Source: Methylocystis sp. (GTDB taxonomy: Bacteria; Pseudomonadota; Alphaproteobacteria; Rhizobiales; Beijerinckiaceae). Taken from it: 37,186 nucleotides of DNA. Made by a program: the position numbers and the translations under genes. The DNA lies in assembly GCA_016177005.1 (NCBI GenBank), contig JACOWC010000008.1, positions 1 to 37,186 on the forward strand. The letters run 5' to 3'. The notes beneath the pieces were generated by a model. The model saw nothing but the letters and a program-made list of their open reading frames with translations. It did no database searches and was not told the DNA's origin. Below are positions 25,089 through 34,956 of this stretch, one piece after another (position 1 is the first letter of the stretch; every line of letters begins with the position of its first letter).

Positions 25089-26867
25089 ATGGACGATGTA
25101 GCGACGTCACGCTCTATGCCCACCGGGGGCTTGGCCGTGAAACCGCCACGGGCGAGAACCCCGTCCGCCGACACGGCGCTGCTCGGCGTCTATGAAATCT
25201 CCAAAATCCTGACTGCGCCGGCCCGCCTCGAGCAGACGCTGGCCAATGTCGTCAGCGTGCTCAGCTCCTTTCTCGACATGAAATTGGGGATGATTACCAT
25301 CCTCGACCAGCACGGCAATCCGGAGATCGTCGCGACCTCGGGGTGGATCAGCCACGATCACAGCAAGCCGATCGACACGCTGCCGACCAAGGTGATCGAC
25401 CGGCTCGTCGCCACCGCCATGCCGGTCATCGTCGAGGATGTGACCCGCGACGCCCTGTTCGCGACGGCGGCCGAGACGATCACCCAGGCGGTCGGCGCGA
25501 GGGTCTCCTTCCTCGCCGTTGCGATCAAGAGCGACAGCCGCGTCGTCGGGACGTTGTCGATCTACCGCACATCGGAAGAGTTCATCGCCTACACCTTCGA
25601 CGCCGATCTGCGCCTCTTGACGATGATCGCCAATCTGATCGGCCAGACGGTGAAGCTGCACCGAATGTTTTCGGCCGACCGGCAGCGCCTGCTGAACGAA
25701 TGCAGCACGTTGGAGAAAGCGCTGGTCTCGTGCATGCCCAAGGAAATCCGTGGCGAGCGGCCCGACGTCGCCGGCATCGTCGGCGAGAGCCCGGCGATCA
25801 TGGAGGTGCTCGACACCATCGCCGTCGTCGCCAAGTCCAATTCGACCGTGCTGCTGCGCGGCGAGAGCGGCACAGGCAAGGAGCTTTTCGCGCGCGCGGT
25901 GCACGACCTGTCGCGCCGCAGCGCCAAGCCCTTCGTTAAGGTGAACTGCGCCGCTCTGCCGGAAAGCGTGCTCGAATCGGAGCTGTTCGGTCATGAGCGC
26001 GGCGCCTTCACCGGCGCCGTCGCGCAGCGCGCGGGCCGCTTCGAACTCGCCAATGGCGGCACGTTGCTGCTCGACGAAATCGGCGAAATATCTCCCGCCT
26101 TCCAGGCGAAGCTGCTGCGCGTGCTGCAGGAAGGCGAATTCGAGCGGGTTGGCGGCGCCAAGACCTTGAAGGTCAACATCCGATTCGTTTTCGCGACCAA
26201 CAAAAACCTCGAAGCGGCCGTCGACAAGGGCGAGTTCCGCGCCGACCTCTATTACCGCATCAGCGTCGTGCCCGTGTTCCTGCCGCCGCTGCGCGAGCGG
26301 CCCGGCGACGTTTCGCTGCTGGCGCGCAATTTCATCGAGCGTTTCAACAGTGAAAACGATCAAAAGCACGAGCTCTCGGCGAGCGCCATAGAGACGCTGC
26401 AACGCTGCTACTTCCCCGGCAACGTGCGCGAACTGGAAAATTGCGTGCGCCGCACGGCGACGTTGGCGCGCGCCGAAACCATCGTCGATCACGATTTCGC
26501 CTGCGCCTCCGGCAAATGCCTCTCAGCCTTGCTGTGGACCGGAAGCGCCAGCGGCGCCTTTTCGCGAGCCTATCCCGAACCGGCCAAAATGCGCGCCGCG
26601 CCGCCCGAGGATATCGCGCCGGGGCGGCGCGCCGAAACCGCGCCGGTTGCGACCTTCTTCGATGAGCCGCCGCCGCTTGCCGCCGCCGGCGAAGGGGACG
26701 GTCTCGGCTTGGCGTCGTCCCGCAAGATGATCGATCGGGAGAGCCTCATCGAAGGCATGGAGAAAGCCGCCTGGGTGCAGGCGAAAGCGGCGCGGCTTCT
26801 TGGCCTGTCGCTCCGCCAGGTCAATTACGCGCTGAAAAAATATAACATTGAAATAAAGCGCATCTGA
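25089..26867 (+). CDS. nifA: Nitrogen-fixation transcriptional activator NifA
   Basis: The protein has 592 residues; AAGGAAGG lies before the ATG. Domain order: GAF (about 40-190), AAA+ sigma-54 activator (about 228-465) with Walker A GESGTGKE at 258-265, GAFTGA at 305-310 (sigma-54 contact) and LLLDE at 326-330, then a linker and a Fis-type helix-turn-helix (about 549-592). Four cysteines at 440, 452, 472 and 477 have the exact C-x11-C-x19-C-x4-C spacing of the oxygen-sensitive NifA of rhizobia and relatives, thought to hold a metal or cluster. It activates sigma-54 promoters from TGT-N10-ACA sites, which occur before nifA itself, nifB and nifH here. Confidence 0.96.
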   Translation: MDDVATSRSMPTGGLAVKPPRARTPSADTALLGVYEISKILTAPARLEQTLANVVSVLSSFLDMKLGMITILDQHGNPEIVATSGWISHDHSKPIDTLPTKVIDRLVATAMPVIVEDVTRDALFATAAETITQAVGARVSFLAVAIKSDSRVVGTLSIYRTSEEFIAYTFDADLRLLTMIANLIGQTVKLHRMFSADRQRLLNECSTLEKALVSCMPKEIRGERPDVAGIVGESPAIMEVLDTIAVVAKSNSTVLLRGESGTGKELFARAVHDLSRRSAKPFVKVNCAALPESVLESELFGHERGAFTGAVAQRAGRFELANGGTLLLDEIGEISPAFQAKLLRVLQEGEFERVGGAKTLKVNIRFVFATNKNLEAAVDKGEFRADLYYRISVVPVFLPPLRERPGDVSLLARNFIERFNSENDQKHELSASAIETLQRCYFPGNVRELENCVRRTATLARAETIVDHDFACASGKCLSALLWTGSASGAFSRAYPEPAKMRAAPPEDIAPGRRAETAPVATFFDEPPPLAAAGEGDGLGLASSRKMIDRESLIEGMEKAAWVQAKAARLLGLSLRQVNYALKKYNIEIKRI

Positions 26868-27078
26868 GCCCATCCGGCGATTGTCGCATTTAGGATATTT
26901 GTCCAAATTCGCGGGGGCCGAGCGGACTGCATCGGTTCACACAAGCGGGTTGAACAGGCGTTCCTGAAGGCGCGCGGACCAAAACGGTCCTTGGACCGCG
27001 AGCCTCAGGGAACGCATCCGATTCCTGCTTTCAATTCCGCCAGTTGCAATTGGCGTTGGACATCGCCGGGTTTGCGAC

Positions 27079-27093
27079 TGGCATGGGATTTGA
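27079..27093 (+). promoter_or_regulatory. Candidate sigma-54 promoter of the fdxN-LRV-suf operon
   Basis: TGGCATGGGATTTGA has the -24 element exactly as in the nifB and nifH promoters (TGGCATGG) and a -12 element at the right spacing, but the -12 reads TTGA instead of TTGC. No full TGT-N10-ACA site is visible upstream (only TGT...ATA at about 26882). Transcription would start about 30 bases before fdxN. Confidence 0.4.
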
Positions 27094-27134
27094 AAGGAGC
27101 AGAAACCCACAATTGAATGGATGGAAATCGCGAC

Positions 27135-27329
27135 ATGGCCTACAAAATTATAGCCTCCCAATGTACGGTTTGCGGCGCGTGCGAATTCGAATGTCCGAAT
27201 GCGGCGATCCGCCTCAAGAACGACATGTACATCATCGACCCGAAGAAATGCACCGAGTGCGAAGGGCATTTCGACAAGCCGCAATGTGCGGTCGTCTGCC
27301 CCGTCGAAAACACTTGCGTGCCGGCGTAG
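27135..27329 (+). CDS. fdxN: 2[4Fe-4S] ferredoxin, FdxN type, copy 1
   Basis: The protein has 64 residues, starting at ATG 27135 to give the usual MAYKI N-terminus. Cluster motifs: Cys10, 13, 16 and 20 ([12 protein letters not shown]) and Cys39, 42, 51 and 55 (C-x2-C-x8-C-x3-CP), with an extra Cys61. The widened second motif is typical of nif-linked FdxN ferredoxins, which in Azotobacter supply NifB with electrons for NifB-co. It heads the operon that continues with the LRV protein and sufBCD. It is closely related to copy 2 at 33837-34061. Confidence 0.9.
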   Translation: MAYKIIASQCTVCGACEFECPNAAIRLKNDMYIIDPKKCTECEGHFDKPQCAVVCPVENTCVPA

Positions 27330-27364
27330 CGCTGAAAGCGTGGCCTGGCGGGACGACGCATCGC

Positions 27365-28102
27365 ATGGACGCCGTCGACTGGCTCGGAAACTTCCTGTCC
27401 TGCCGCGATTGTCCGCATGTGGAGATTCGCGAGAAAGGCCTTTGCGATCTCGGACAGATTTGCGTGCGCGATCGAAGGGCCCGCCGCATAGACAGGTTCT
27501 TCGCCGCGTGTCCGCAAGAATCCGCAAAATATCTCGATCATCCCTATTTCGAGCTGCGCGTCGGCGCGGTGAAATATGCGAGCGTGTTTCAACTGCGCGC
27601 GCTGATCGATGATGAGGAGCCGGACGTCAGAGCCATGGTGGCGCAGCGTCTGCCGTTGCGTCTGGCTGAAAGGTTGATCGACGACCGCGACCGCAAAGTG
27701 CGCATGGCGATGGCCCAGCGTGTCGAGGGCGCGGGCCTCGTGAAGCTGCTCTTCGATGAAGACAGCGGCGTGCGCCTGATTGCAGCGCGTCGCGCGCCGC
27801 CCGAGATTCTCGCAGGCGCGACCAAGGATGACGACCCGCAGGTGCGATGCGAAGCGGCGCGGCGGATCGCCCTCGACAAGCTCCCGGCCATGGCGCGCGA
27901 TCCCGAAGCGCGCGTGCGCATGATTATTGCAGAGCGGTTGGAGCCGGCGCAATTGGGGCTGCTCATCGCCGACGAAGATTTGCGGGTCCGCTTCCTGGTG
28001 GCGGAGCGATGTGGAGCGGAATTGCTGGCGCGTCTGCGCGACGATCCTGATCCGGAAGTGAGGCGCCTCGCCCAGGCGCGACTGGACGAAGCGCAACAGT
28101 AA
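27365..28102 (+). CDS. 4Fe4S-binding leucine-rich-variant (LRV) repeat protein, copy 1
   Basis: The protein has 245 residues from ATG 27365, 35 bases after fdxN. The N-terminal four cysteines (13, 16, 27, 33; C-x2-C-x10-C-x5-C) match the 4Fe-4S domain of the Azotobacter vinelandii LRV protein. The rest is about eight helical repeats of about 24 residues, with DxxxxVRxxxAxR cores (DDEEPDVRAMVAQRLP, DDRDRKVRMAMAQR, DEDSGVRLIAARRA). Such proteins occur by nifB in diazotrophs; their job is unproven, probably docking or sensing. The stop is 12 bases before sufB. It is a paralogue of the gene at 34946-35704. Confidence 0.88.
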   Translation: MDAVDWLGNFLSCRDCPHVEIREKGLCDLGQICVRDRRARRIDRFFAACPQESAKYLDHPYFELRVGAVKYASVFQLRALIDDEEPDVRAMVAQRLPLRLAERLIDDRDRKVRMAMAQRVEGAGLVKLLFDEDSGVRLIAARRAPPEILAGATKDDDPQVRCEAARRIALDKLPAMARDPEARVRMIIAERLEPAQLGLLIADEDLRVRFLVAERCGAELLARLRDDPDPEVRRLAQARLDEAQQ

Positions 28103-28114
28103 ACGGAGAGCGAA

Positions 28115-29602
<1,488 letters not shown>

Positions 29603-29628
29603 CGCCTCAATGAATTGGGAGTGATGGA

Positions 29629-30387
29629 ATGACGGCGCTACTGGAAATTCGCAACCTTAAGGCCGAGATCGCCGGCAAGCAGATTCTCAACGGCTATGAT
29701 CTCACCGTGAAGGCGGGCGAGGTCCATGCGATCATGGGGCCGAACGGCTCGGGCAAATCGACGCTCTCCTATGTGCTCTCTGGCCGGCCCGGCTATACAA
29801 TTACTGAAGGGCAGGCGCTGCTCGCCGGCGCCGATCTGTCGCAGATGAGCGTCGACGAACGCGCCGCGGCGGGGCTGTTCCTCGCCTTTCAATATCCGCT
29901 GGAGGTGCCGGGCGTCGCCACGATGACCTTTCTGCGCGCCGCGGTGAACGCGCAGCGCAAGAAGCGCGGCGAGGAGGAAATGTCGTCGCCCGATCTGATC
30001 AAGAGCGTCAAGGAGATCGCCAAAATCCTCGACATGGACATGGAGATGCTGCGGCGTCCGGTGAACGTCGGCTTCTCCGGCGGCGAGAAGAAGCGCGCCG
30101 AGACGCTGCAGATGATGCTGCTCCAACCCAAGCTGTGCATCCTGGACGAGACCGACTCGGGGCTCGACATCGACGCGCTGAAGGTCGTCTCCAATGGCGT
30201 CAATCAATTGCGCTCGAAGGACCGGGGCATCGTCGTCATCACCCATTATCAGCGCCTGCTCGATTACATCACGCCGGACGTCGTCCATGTGCAGTCGGCC
30301 GGCCGCATCGTGCGGACCGGCGGGAAGGAGCTTGCCCTGGAGCTTGAAGAAACCGGGTACGCCAGCTACCAGAGCGAAGCGGCTTAA
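29629..30387 (+). CDS. sufC: Fe-S cluster assembly ATPase SufC
   Basis: The protein has 252 residues. Walker A is GPNGSGKST (37-45), the signature is FSGGEKKR (149-156), Walker B is LCILDETDSG (169-178), and the H-loop His is 206. The ETDSGLD segment is characteristic of SufC. It is the ATPase of the SufBC2D complex, driving shape change for iron entry and cluster assembly. It starts 26 bases after sufB and ends 3 bases before sufD. Confidence 0.96.
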   Translation: MTALLEIRNLKAEIAGKQILNGYDLTVKAGEVHAIMGPNGSGKSTLSYVLSGRPGYTITEGQALLAGADLSQMSVDERAAAGLFLAFQYPLEVPGVATMTFLRAAVNAQRKKRGEEEMSSPDLIKSVKEIAKILDMDMEMLRRPVNVGFSGGEKKRAETLQMMLLQPKLCILDETDSGLDIDALKVVSNGVNQLRSKDRGIVVITHYQRLLDYITPDVVHVQSAGRIVRTGGKELALELEETGYASYQSEAA

Positions 30388-30390
30388 GTC

Positions 30391-31719
30391 ATGAGCAACG
30401 CACCCGCCACACCCTCGCGCAAACTCACCGACGCCGAGACTCGGCTGGCGGAGATCTTCGCCACGCAACAGAGCGCCGGCGCGCCGCAACTTGCGACGTT
30501 GCGCACCGCCGCCTTTGACGCCTTTTCCAAGACGGGCCTGCCCAACCGACATGACGAAGCATGGAAATACACGGATTTGCGCGCGCTGCTGCGCGACGTG
30601 AAGCCCCTGGCCGCGCCGCCGGAAGAAAGCGCGGCGCAAAGCATGCGCGATGCGGCGGTTCTTACGGGCGTCGCTGCGCGGCGCATCGTCTTCGTCGGCG
30701 GCTATTTCGTTCCGACGCTGTCCGATCTCGGCGATCTGGAAAAAGGGCTGAGCGTGATGTCGCTGTCCGAGGCCTTGGCCAAGGGCGACGCCGCGACGAC
30801 CGCCCTACTTGGGAAAGTGGGCAAGGTCGACGATCCGGCCTTCGCGCTCAATACGGCCTTTATGGGCGAAGGCGTCGTCATCCGCATCGGCGCCGGCCGA
30901 TGCGTTGAACGACCGATACAATTGGTTTTCGTCGCGGGCGAACAGCCGGCGACCTATTTTCTGCGCTCGCTCATCGTCGTCGAAAAAGGCGCGCGAGCGA
31001 CCCTGATCGAGAGCTTCGAGGGCGCCACGACGCAGGAATATCACGTAAACGCCGCAACAGAGGTCGTGCTGGAAGAAGGCGCGACGCTTGAGCGGCTCAA
31101 AATCAGCCGCGAAGGCGGCGCCGCGATGCACGTCTCGACCTTCGTCGCCTCGCTCGCCGCCAACGCCCGGCTGAGCGACTTCGGGCTCAATCTCGGCGGC
31201 GCCTTGTTGCGCAACCAATCCTTCGTCAGTCTGAACGGGCAGGGCGCCCATGCCGGCGTGCGCGGCGCCAACATATTGAAGAACAAGGAACACGCCGACG
31301 CGACCTTGTTCCTCGATCATGCGGCGGAACGTTCGGAAAGCAAGGCGCTGTTCAAATCCGTTCTGGAGGATTCGTCGCAGGCGGTGTTTCAGGGGAAGAT
31401 CCTGGTGCGGCCCGGCGCGCAAAAGACCGATGCGCGCATGATGGCCCGCGCGCTGTTGCTGTCCGAGGGCGCGCAGGCCAATTGCAAACCGGAGCTGGAA
31501 ATCTTCGCCGACGACGTGCAGTGCGCCCATGGTTCGACCGTCGGCGCGCTCGACGAGAACTTGGTGTTCTATCTGATGGCGCGCGGAATTGGCCGGATCG
31601 AAGCCGAAGCGCTGCTGACGGAAGCTTTCATTGGTGAAGCGATCGACGCCGTCGAGAATCGCAGCGTTCGAGAGGCTCTCGCCGCGCTCGTTGCCGAGCG
31701 ACTGAGAGCGCGAAAATGA
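30391..31719 (+). CDS. sufD: Fe-S cluster assembly scaffold subunit SufD
   Basis: The protein has 442 residues, a normal length. The N-terminal helices carry GLPNRHDEAWKYTDLRAL, the SufD hallmark. The beta-helix core ends with QANCKPELEIFADDVQCAHG, where the His corresponds to the E. coli SufD residue at the cluster-building interface, followed by STVGALDENLVFYLMARGI. All features of a working subunit are present. It is 3 bases from sufC and is followed by a sufS remnant instead of an intact sufS. Confidence 0.95.
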   Translation: MSNAPATPSRKLTDAETRLAEIFATQQSAGAPQLATLRTAAFDAFSKTGLPNRHDEAWKYTDLRALLRDVKPLAAPPEESAAQSMRDAAVLTGVAARRIVFVGGYFVPTLSDLGDLEKGLSVMSLSEALAKGDAATTALLGKVGKVDDPAFALNTAFMGEGVVIRIGAGRCVERPIQLVFVAGEQPATYFLRSLIVVEKGARATLIESFEGATTQEYHVNAATEVVLEEGATLERLKISREGGAAMHVSTFVASLAANARLSDFGLNLGGALLRNQSFVSLNGQGAHAGVRGANILKNKEHADATLFLDHAAERSESKALFKSVLEDSSQAVFQGKILVRPGAQKTDARMMARALLLSEGAQANCKPELEIFADDVQCAHGSTVGALDENLVFYLMARGIGRIEAEALLTEAFIGEAIDAVENRSVREALAALVAERLRARK

Positions 31720-31746
31720 TCTGACAGCCGGTGAGCGACAGGTCAT

Positions 31747-32064
31747 ATGACGTTGCGCGGCGGCGTCGTGACGTCACAATTCTGGACGTTAGGATTCATG
31801 CTCTGCCGCTCGTCTATCTCGACAATGCGGCGTCAGCGCAAAAGCCTCAGGCGGTTCTCTATCGCATTTAGCGCGCTATGCCGGCGAATATGCGAAGGCG
31901 ATCGTTCGGGAATCGCCATCGGCGTGGGGACTCGCTGCGCCAGCCCATTGCTGAATCGCTTTGGCGCCGCCGCCTGCCGGGCGTCGTTCCCACCGCACAA
32001 CACGAGCGAAGAAGCGGACCTGTTCATTCAGTCGACAGGGAAAGCGCGTCAGATGCTGGTCTGA
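31747..32064 (+). pseudogene. sufS: Remnant of cysteine desulfurase SufS (large internal deletion)
   Basis: Two pieces of SufS remain. The first (in the frame of 31785) reads LPLVYLDNAASAQKPQAVL, the SufS N-terminal hallmark, and hits TAG at 31869. Traces such as ARYAGEYAKA follow in another frame. The second (frame of 31747, ending TGA 32062) reads GIAIGVGTRCASPLLNRFG, ACRASFPPHNTSEEAD and so on, the C-terminal end with the active-site Cys. The PLP-Lys region and more than 300 residues between are gone. SufS supplies sulfur to SufBCD, so this operon has lost its own donor. It begins 27 bases after sufD, the usual place for sufS. Confidence 0.8.
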
Positions 32065-32104
32065 GTTCGTGACGATTCCGGCGCCGGGCTGCAAGCGATG
32101 ACGA

Positions 32105-32120
32105 TGTTAAATTTGTTACA
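32105..32120 (+). promoter_or_regulatory. NifA upstream activator site 1 of nifB
   Basis: TGTTAAATTTGTTACA is an exact TGT-N10-ACA match, 98 bases before the -24 element. Confidence 0.72.
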
Positions 32121-32146
32121 GGGAACCCGCGCGCGATGTAAGGACG

Positions 32147-32162
32147 TGTTTGCATATTGACA
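32147..32162 (+). promoter_or_regulatory. NifA upstream activator site 2 of nifB
   Basis: TGTTTGCATATTGACA is an exact TGT-N10-ACA match, 42 bases (four helical turns) after site 1 and 56 bases before the -24 element. Confidence 0.75.
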
Positions 32163-32217
32163 TTATTTAGCCTCGCTAAGACTTTGAGTTTTAAGCATAT
32201 TTGCGCCGCTGAAGCAC

Positions 32218-32232
32218 TGGCATGGTTGTTGC
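32218..32232 (+). promoter_or_regulatory. Sigma-54 promoter of nifB
   Basis: TGGCATGGTTGTTGC has GG and GC at the correct -24/-12 spacing and the full TTGC. The transcript should start near 32244, leaving a leader of about 70 bases before nifB. Confidence 0.85.
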
Positions 32233-32316
32233 GACCCTTCCGCCAAATTCACGCAACGCTCCGTCTTAGCCGAGAGTCGGCATTGACGACTTTGCAGCGA
32301 CAAAAGGATGCATGCC

Positions 32317-33801
32317 ATGACGTCTCTGGATGTTGGAACGGCGAATGCAGTTGAAGGGGTGAACGCAGCAGTCGCGATGGACGACGTGATGCAGAAGCTC
32401 GCCGAGCACAAGGGCTGCGGCACGTCGGGCGGCAGCGGCAAGGCGAGCTGCGGTTCGGGCGCCGGGCAGGGCGACCTGCCGACTGAGATTTGGGAGAAAG
32501 TCAAGAACCACCCCTGCTACAGCGAAGAGGCGCATCATCATTATGCGCGCATGCACGTCGCCGTCGCGCCGGCTTGCAACATCCAGTGCAACTATTGCAA
32601 CCGCAAATATGATTGCGCCAACGAGTCGCGTCCCGGCGTCGTCAGCGAGAAGCTGACTCCCGAGCAGGCCGCCAAGAAGGTCTTGGCCGTCGCCTCCACC
32701 ATTCCGCAAATGACGGTTCTGGGCATCGCCGGCCCGGGCGATCCGCTCGCCAATCCGGAAAAAACCTTCAAGACATTCGATCTGATCTCGCGCACCGTTA
32801 CGATCACCATCAACATGGTCGATCCGGAAATCGGCGCGAAGATCTATCCTTGGGTGTTCTGGAAGCATAAGCGCTACACCGGCGTCGAAGCGGCGAAGCT
32901 GCTCACCGACCGGCAGCTGCAGGGCCTGGAAATGCTCACCGAGCGCGGCATTCTGTGCAAGGTGAATTCGGTGATGATCCCCGGCATTAACGACAAGCAT
33001 CTCGTCGACGTGAACAAGGCCGTCAAATCCCGCGGCGCGTTCCTGCACAATATCATGCCGCTGATCTCGGCGCCGGAGCACGGCACGGTGTTCGGCCTCA
33101 ACGGCCAGCGCGGTCCGTCGGCGCAAGAGCTGAAGGCGCTGCAGGACAGCTGCGAAGGCGAGATGAACATGATGCGCCATTGCCGCCAGTGCCGCGCCGA
33201 CGCGGTCGGCCTGCTCGGCGAGGATCGCAGCGCTGAGTTTACCACCGAAAAAATCATGGCGATGGAGGTCGACTACGACCTCGAGTCCCGCAAGGCCTAT
33301 CAAGAGAAGGTCGAAGAAGAGCGCGTCGCGAAGGTTGCCGCGAAGCAGGAAGAGCTGGCGACGCTGGCCGGCGCGGCGAGCGACATCAAGTTGCTGATCG
33401 CGGTGGCGACCAAGGGTTCGGGCCTCATCAACGAACATTTCGGTCACGCCAAAGAGTTCCAGGTCTACGAGCTCTCCACCTCGGGCGCGAAATTCGTCGG
33501 ACATCGCCGCGTCGATCTCTACTGCCAGGGCGGTTATGGCGACGAAGACAGTCTGGAGACGGTTATTCGCGCCATCAACGACTGCCATGCGGTGTTCGTC
33601 GCTAAGATTGGCGGTTGCCCGAAGAACGACCTCATCAAGGCCGGGATCGAGCCCGTCGATCAATTCGCGCATGAGTTCATCGAGAAGTCGGCGATCGCTT
33701 GGTTCAAGGCCTATCTCGACAAGGTGAACAGCGGCGAGATCGAACATCAGGAGCGCGGCGACGCCGAAATCCGTCAGGGCGCGCTCATCAACGCAGCCTG
33801 A
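32317..33801 (+). CDS. nifB: Nitrogenase cofactor biosynthesis radical SAM protein NifB
   Basis: The protein has 494 residues from the ATG at 32317, which lies 9 bases after AAAAGG; an in-frame ATG at 32308 has no room for a ribosome site. The radical SAM cluster motif is Cys87-x3-Cys91-x2-Cys94 ([14 protein letters not shown]). The C-terminal part from about residue 365 is a NifX/NafY-type domain with [20 protein letters not shown], giving the two-domain form of NifB. NifB fuses two [4Fe-4S] units and inserts carbide to make NifB-co, the core of FeMo-co. It is expressed from a NifA/sigma-54 promoter and leads the operon fdxN2-iscA-like-TPR2-LRV2. Confidence 0.97.
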   Translation: MTSLDVGTANAVEGVNAAVAMDDVMQKLAEHKGCGTSGGSGKASCGSGAGQGDLPTEIWEKVKNHPCYSEEAHHHYARMHVAVAPACNIQCNYCNRKYDCANESRPGVVSEKLTPEQAAKKVLAVASTIPQMTVLGIAGPGDPLANPEKTFKTFDLISRTVTITINMVDPEIGAKIYPWVFWKHKRYTGVEAAKLLTDRQLQGLEMLTERGILCKVNSVMIPGINDKHLVDVNKAVKSRGAFLHNIMPLISAPEHGTVFGLNGQRGPSAQELKALQDSCEGEMNMMRHCRQCRADAVGLLGEDRSAEFTTEKIMAMEVDYDLESRKAYQEKVEEERVAKVAAKQEELATLAGAASDIKLLIAVATKGSGLINEHFGHAKEFQVYELSTSGAKFVGHRRVDLYCQGGYGDEDSLETVIRAINDCHAVFVAKIGGCPKNDLIKAGIEPVDQFAHEFIEKSAIAWFKAYLDKVNSGEIEHQERGDAEIRQGALINAA

Positions 33802-33836
33802 GAGATGCGTCAAGGAACCAAGCCAGGGAGCATGAT

Positions 33837-34061
33837 ATGACGCTTAAGATCATCGCCTCGCAGTGCACGAGCTGTTCGGCCTGCGAGCCGGAATGCCCGA
33901 ATGTGGCGATCACCGAGAAAAACGGCACATTCGTCATTGACCCGAAGAAATGCACGGAGTGCATCGGCCATTTCGATGCGCCGCAATGCGCCGCCGTCTG
34001 TCCGGTCGACAACACCTGCGTGATCGACAATGCCTATCCACGCTACCAAGCGCCGGCTTGA
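33837..34061 (+). CDS. fdxN: 2[4Fe-4S] ferredoxin, FdxN type, copy 2
   Basis: The protein has 74 residues from ATG 33837, with GGGAG upstream. Cys10, 13, 16 and 20 ([12 protein letters not shown]) and Cys39, 42, 51 and 55 (C-x2-C-x8-C-x3-CP) would bind two clusters, and Cys61 is conserved with copy 1. It starts 35 bases after nifB, the place where FdxN, the electron donor for NifB, is normally found. It differs from copy 1 by a longer tail ([12 protein letters not shown]). Confidence 0.92.
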   Translation: MTLKIIASQCTSCSACEPECPNVAITEKNGTFVIDPKKCTECIGHFDAPQCAAVCPVDNTCVIDNAYPRYQAPA

Positions 34062-34072
34062 GGAGGCCTGCA

Positions 34073-34411
34073 ATGAAATTTACGCTTACGCCGGCTGCAC
34101 AAAAATTCGTCCGGCGAATGATTCAGTTCAGCGCTAATCCGGGCGGAGGCTTTCGCTTATTGGTGTCGCCGGGAGGGTGCTCGGGGCTCAGCGCGGTGTT
34201 CGACGTCGAAGCCGCGCCGCGCGCCGGCGATCAGGAATTCGTCGTCGAAGGCGTCAAGTTCTTCCTTCCGGCCGAAAGCCGCCTGCTGCTTGATGGCGTA
34301 ACGATCGATTTCGCCGATTCCTCTTCAAGCGGGGGGCTCGTCTTTCACGATCCGAAGAACACTGGATCGTGCAAGAGCGCCAGCGCGCCTATCGTGGAGC
34401 ATACGCATTAA
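34073..34411 (+). CDS. IscA/HesB-like A-type carrier protein, nif-linked
   Basis: The protein has 112 residues from ATG 34073, behind AGGAGG. The A-type fold is recognisable: FRLLVSPGGCSGLSA with Cys36, and LLLDGVTIDFADSSSSGGLV before the C-terminal Cys. Classic IscA has Cys35, Cys99 and Cys101; here Cys36 and Cys100 keep the 63-residue spacing, but the CGC pair reads CKS, so the third ligand is missing. A-type proteins carry [2Fe-2S] or [4Fe-4S] clusters or iron to targets. Its place between fdxN and the TPR gene in the nifB operon points to a nitrogenase-specific role. Confidence 0.83.
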   Translation: MKFTLTPAAQKFVRRMIQFSANPGGGFRLLVSPGGCSGLSAVFDVEAAPRAGDQEFVVEGVKFFLPAESRLLLDGVTIDFADSSSSGGLVFHDPKNTGSCKSASAPIVEHTH

Positions 34412-34422
34412 AGGCGCGGGTA

Positions 34423-34956
34423 ATGGCGAATGGCGAGCAAGCCGCTCTGAGCCCCGACGAGAAAGAACTTCTCGCCGGGGCGCTTCTTGGCGAGGGCCTG
34501 CCGCCGGAGGCGGAAGAATTTCTCCATCTGGCCAGCGAAGCCTACGCCGACTCTGAAACGGCGGAGCGCTATTTGCGCCAGGCACAGCAATGGGCCCCAG
34601 ATCACGCCGCCGTGCTGATCGGCTTTTATCGCTTTTACTTTTACAAGGGCAGATTGCGAGAGGCGTTGGAGATCGCCAATCGCTGTCTCGAAAAAGCCAC
34701 GCGCGAAAACAACCTGCCGCGGGATTGGCGACGCGCCTCGGCGCAGGACGCGGTTTTCGATCGCTACGACGAAATGCTGCCGCGCTTCTTCCTCTTTACT
34801 TTGAAGGGCTACGCCTATTTGCAGATGCGCCTCGGCGCGCTCGAGGAAAGCCGGGTCGCAATCGCCAAGCTTCTTGAACTCGATCCGACCGACAAGATTG
34901 GCGCTAAGGTTCTTCTCGGCGTTCTCGACAGAATCGGCTTGGAAGATGACGCGTGA
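34423..34956 (+). CDS. nif-associated TPR protein, copy 2
   Basis: The protein has 177 residues from ATG 34423, 11 bases after the IscA-like stop. Helical pairs are visible: AERYLRQAQQWAPDHAAVLI, FYKGRLREALEIANRCLEKA, and FFLFTLKGYAYLQMRLGALE, ending KIGAKVLLGVLDRIG. It aligns with the TPR protein before nifA across these parts. The N-terminal 45 residues (PDEKELLAGALLGEGLPPEA) are extra. It overlaps the LRV gene by 11 bases, so the two proteins are translated together and may interact. Confidence 0.8.
   Translation: MANGEQAALSPDEKELLAGALLGEGLPPEAEEFLHLASEAYADSETAERYLRQAQQWAPDHAAVLIGFYRFYFYKGRLREALEIANRCLEKATRENNLPRDWRRASAQDAVFDRYDEMLPRFFLFTLKGYAYLQMRLGALEESRVAIAKLLELDPTDKIGAKVLLGVLDRIGLEDDA

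Noticed and set aside
25107-26492. A 461-residue minus-strand open frame across nifA
   Set aside because: It is antisense to the well-conserved GAF and AAA+ domains of NifA and shows no family features.
32266-33813. A 515-residue minus-strand open frame across nifB
   Set aside because: It is the mirror of nifB; long antisense frames are common in GC-rich DNA, and the plus-strand product is clearly NifB.
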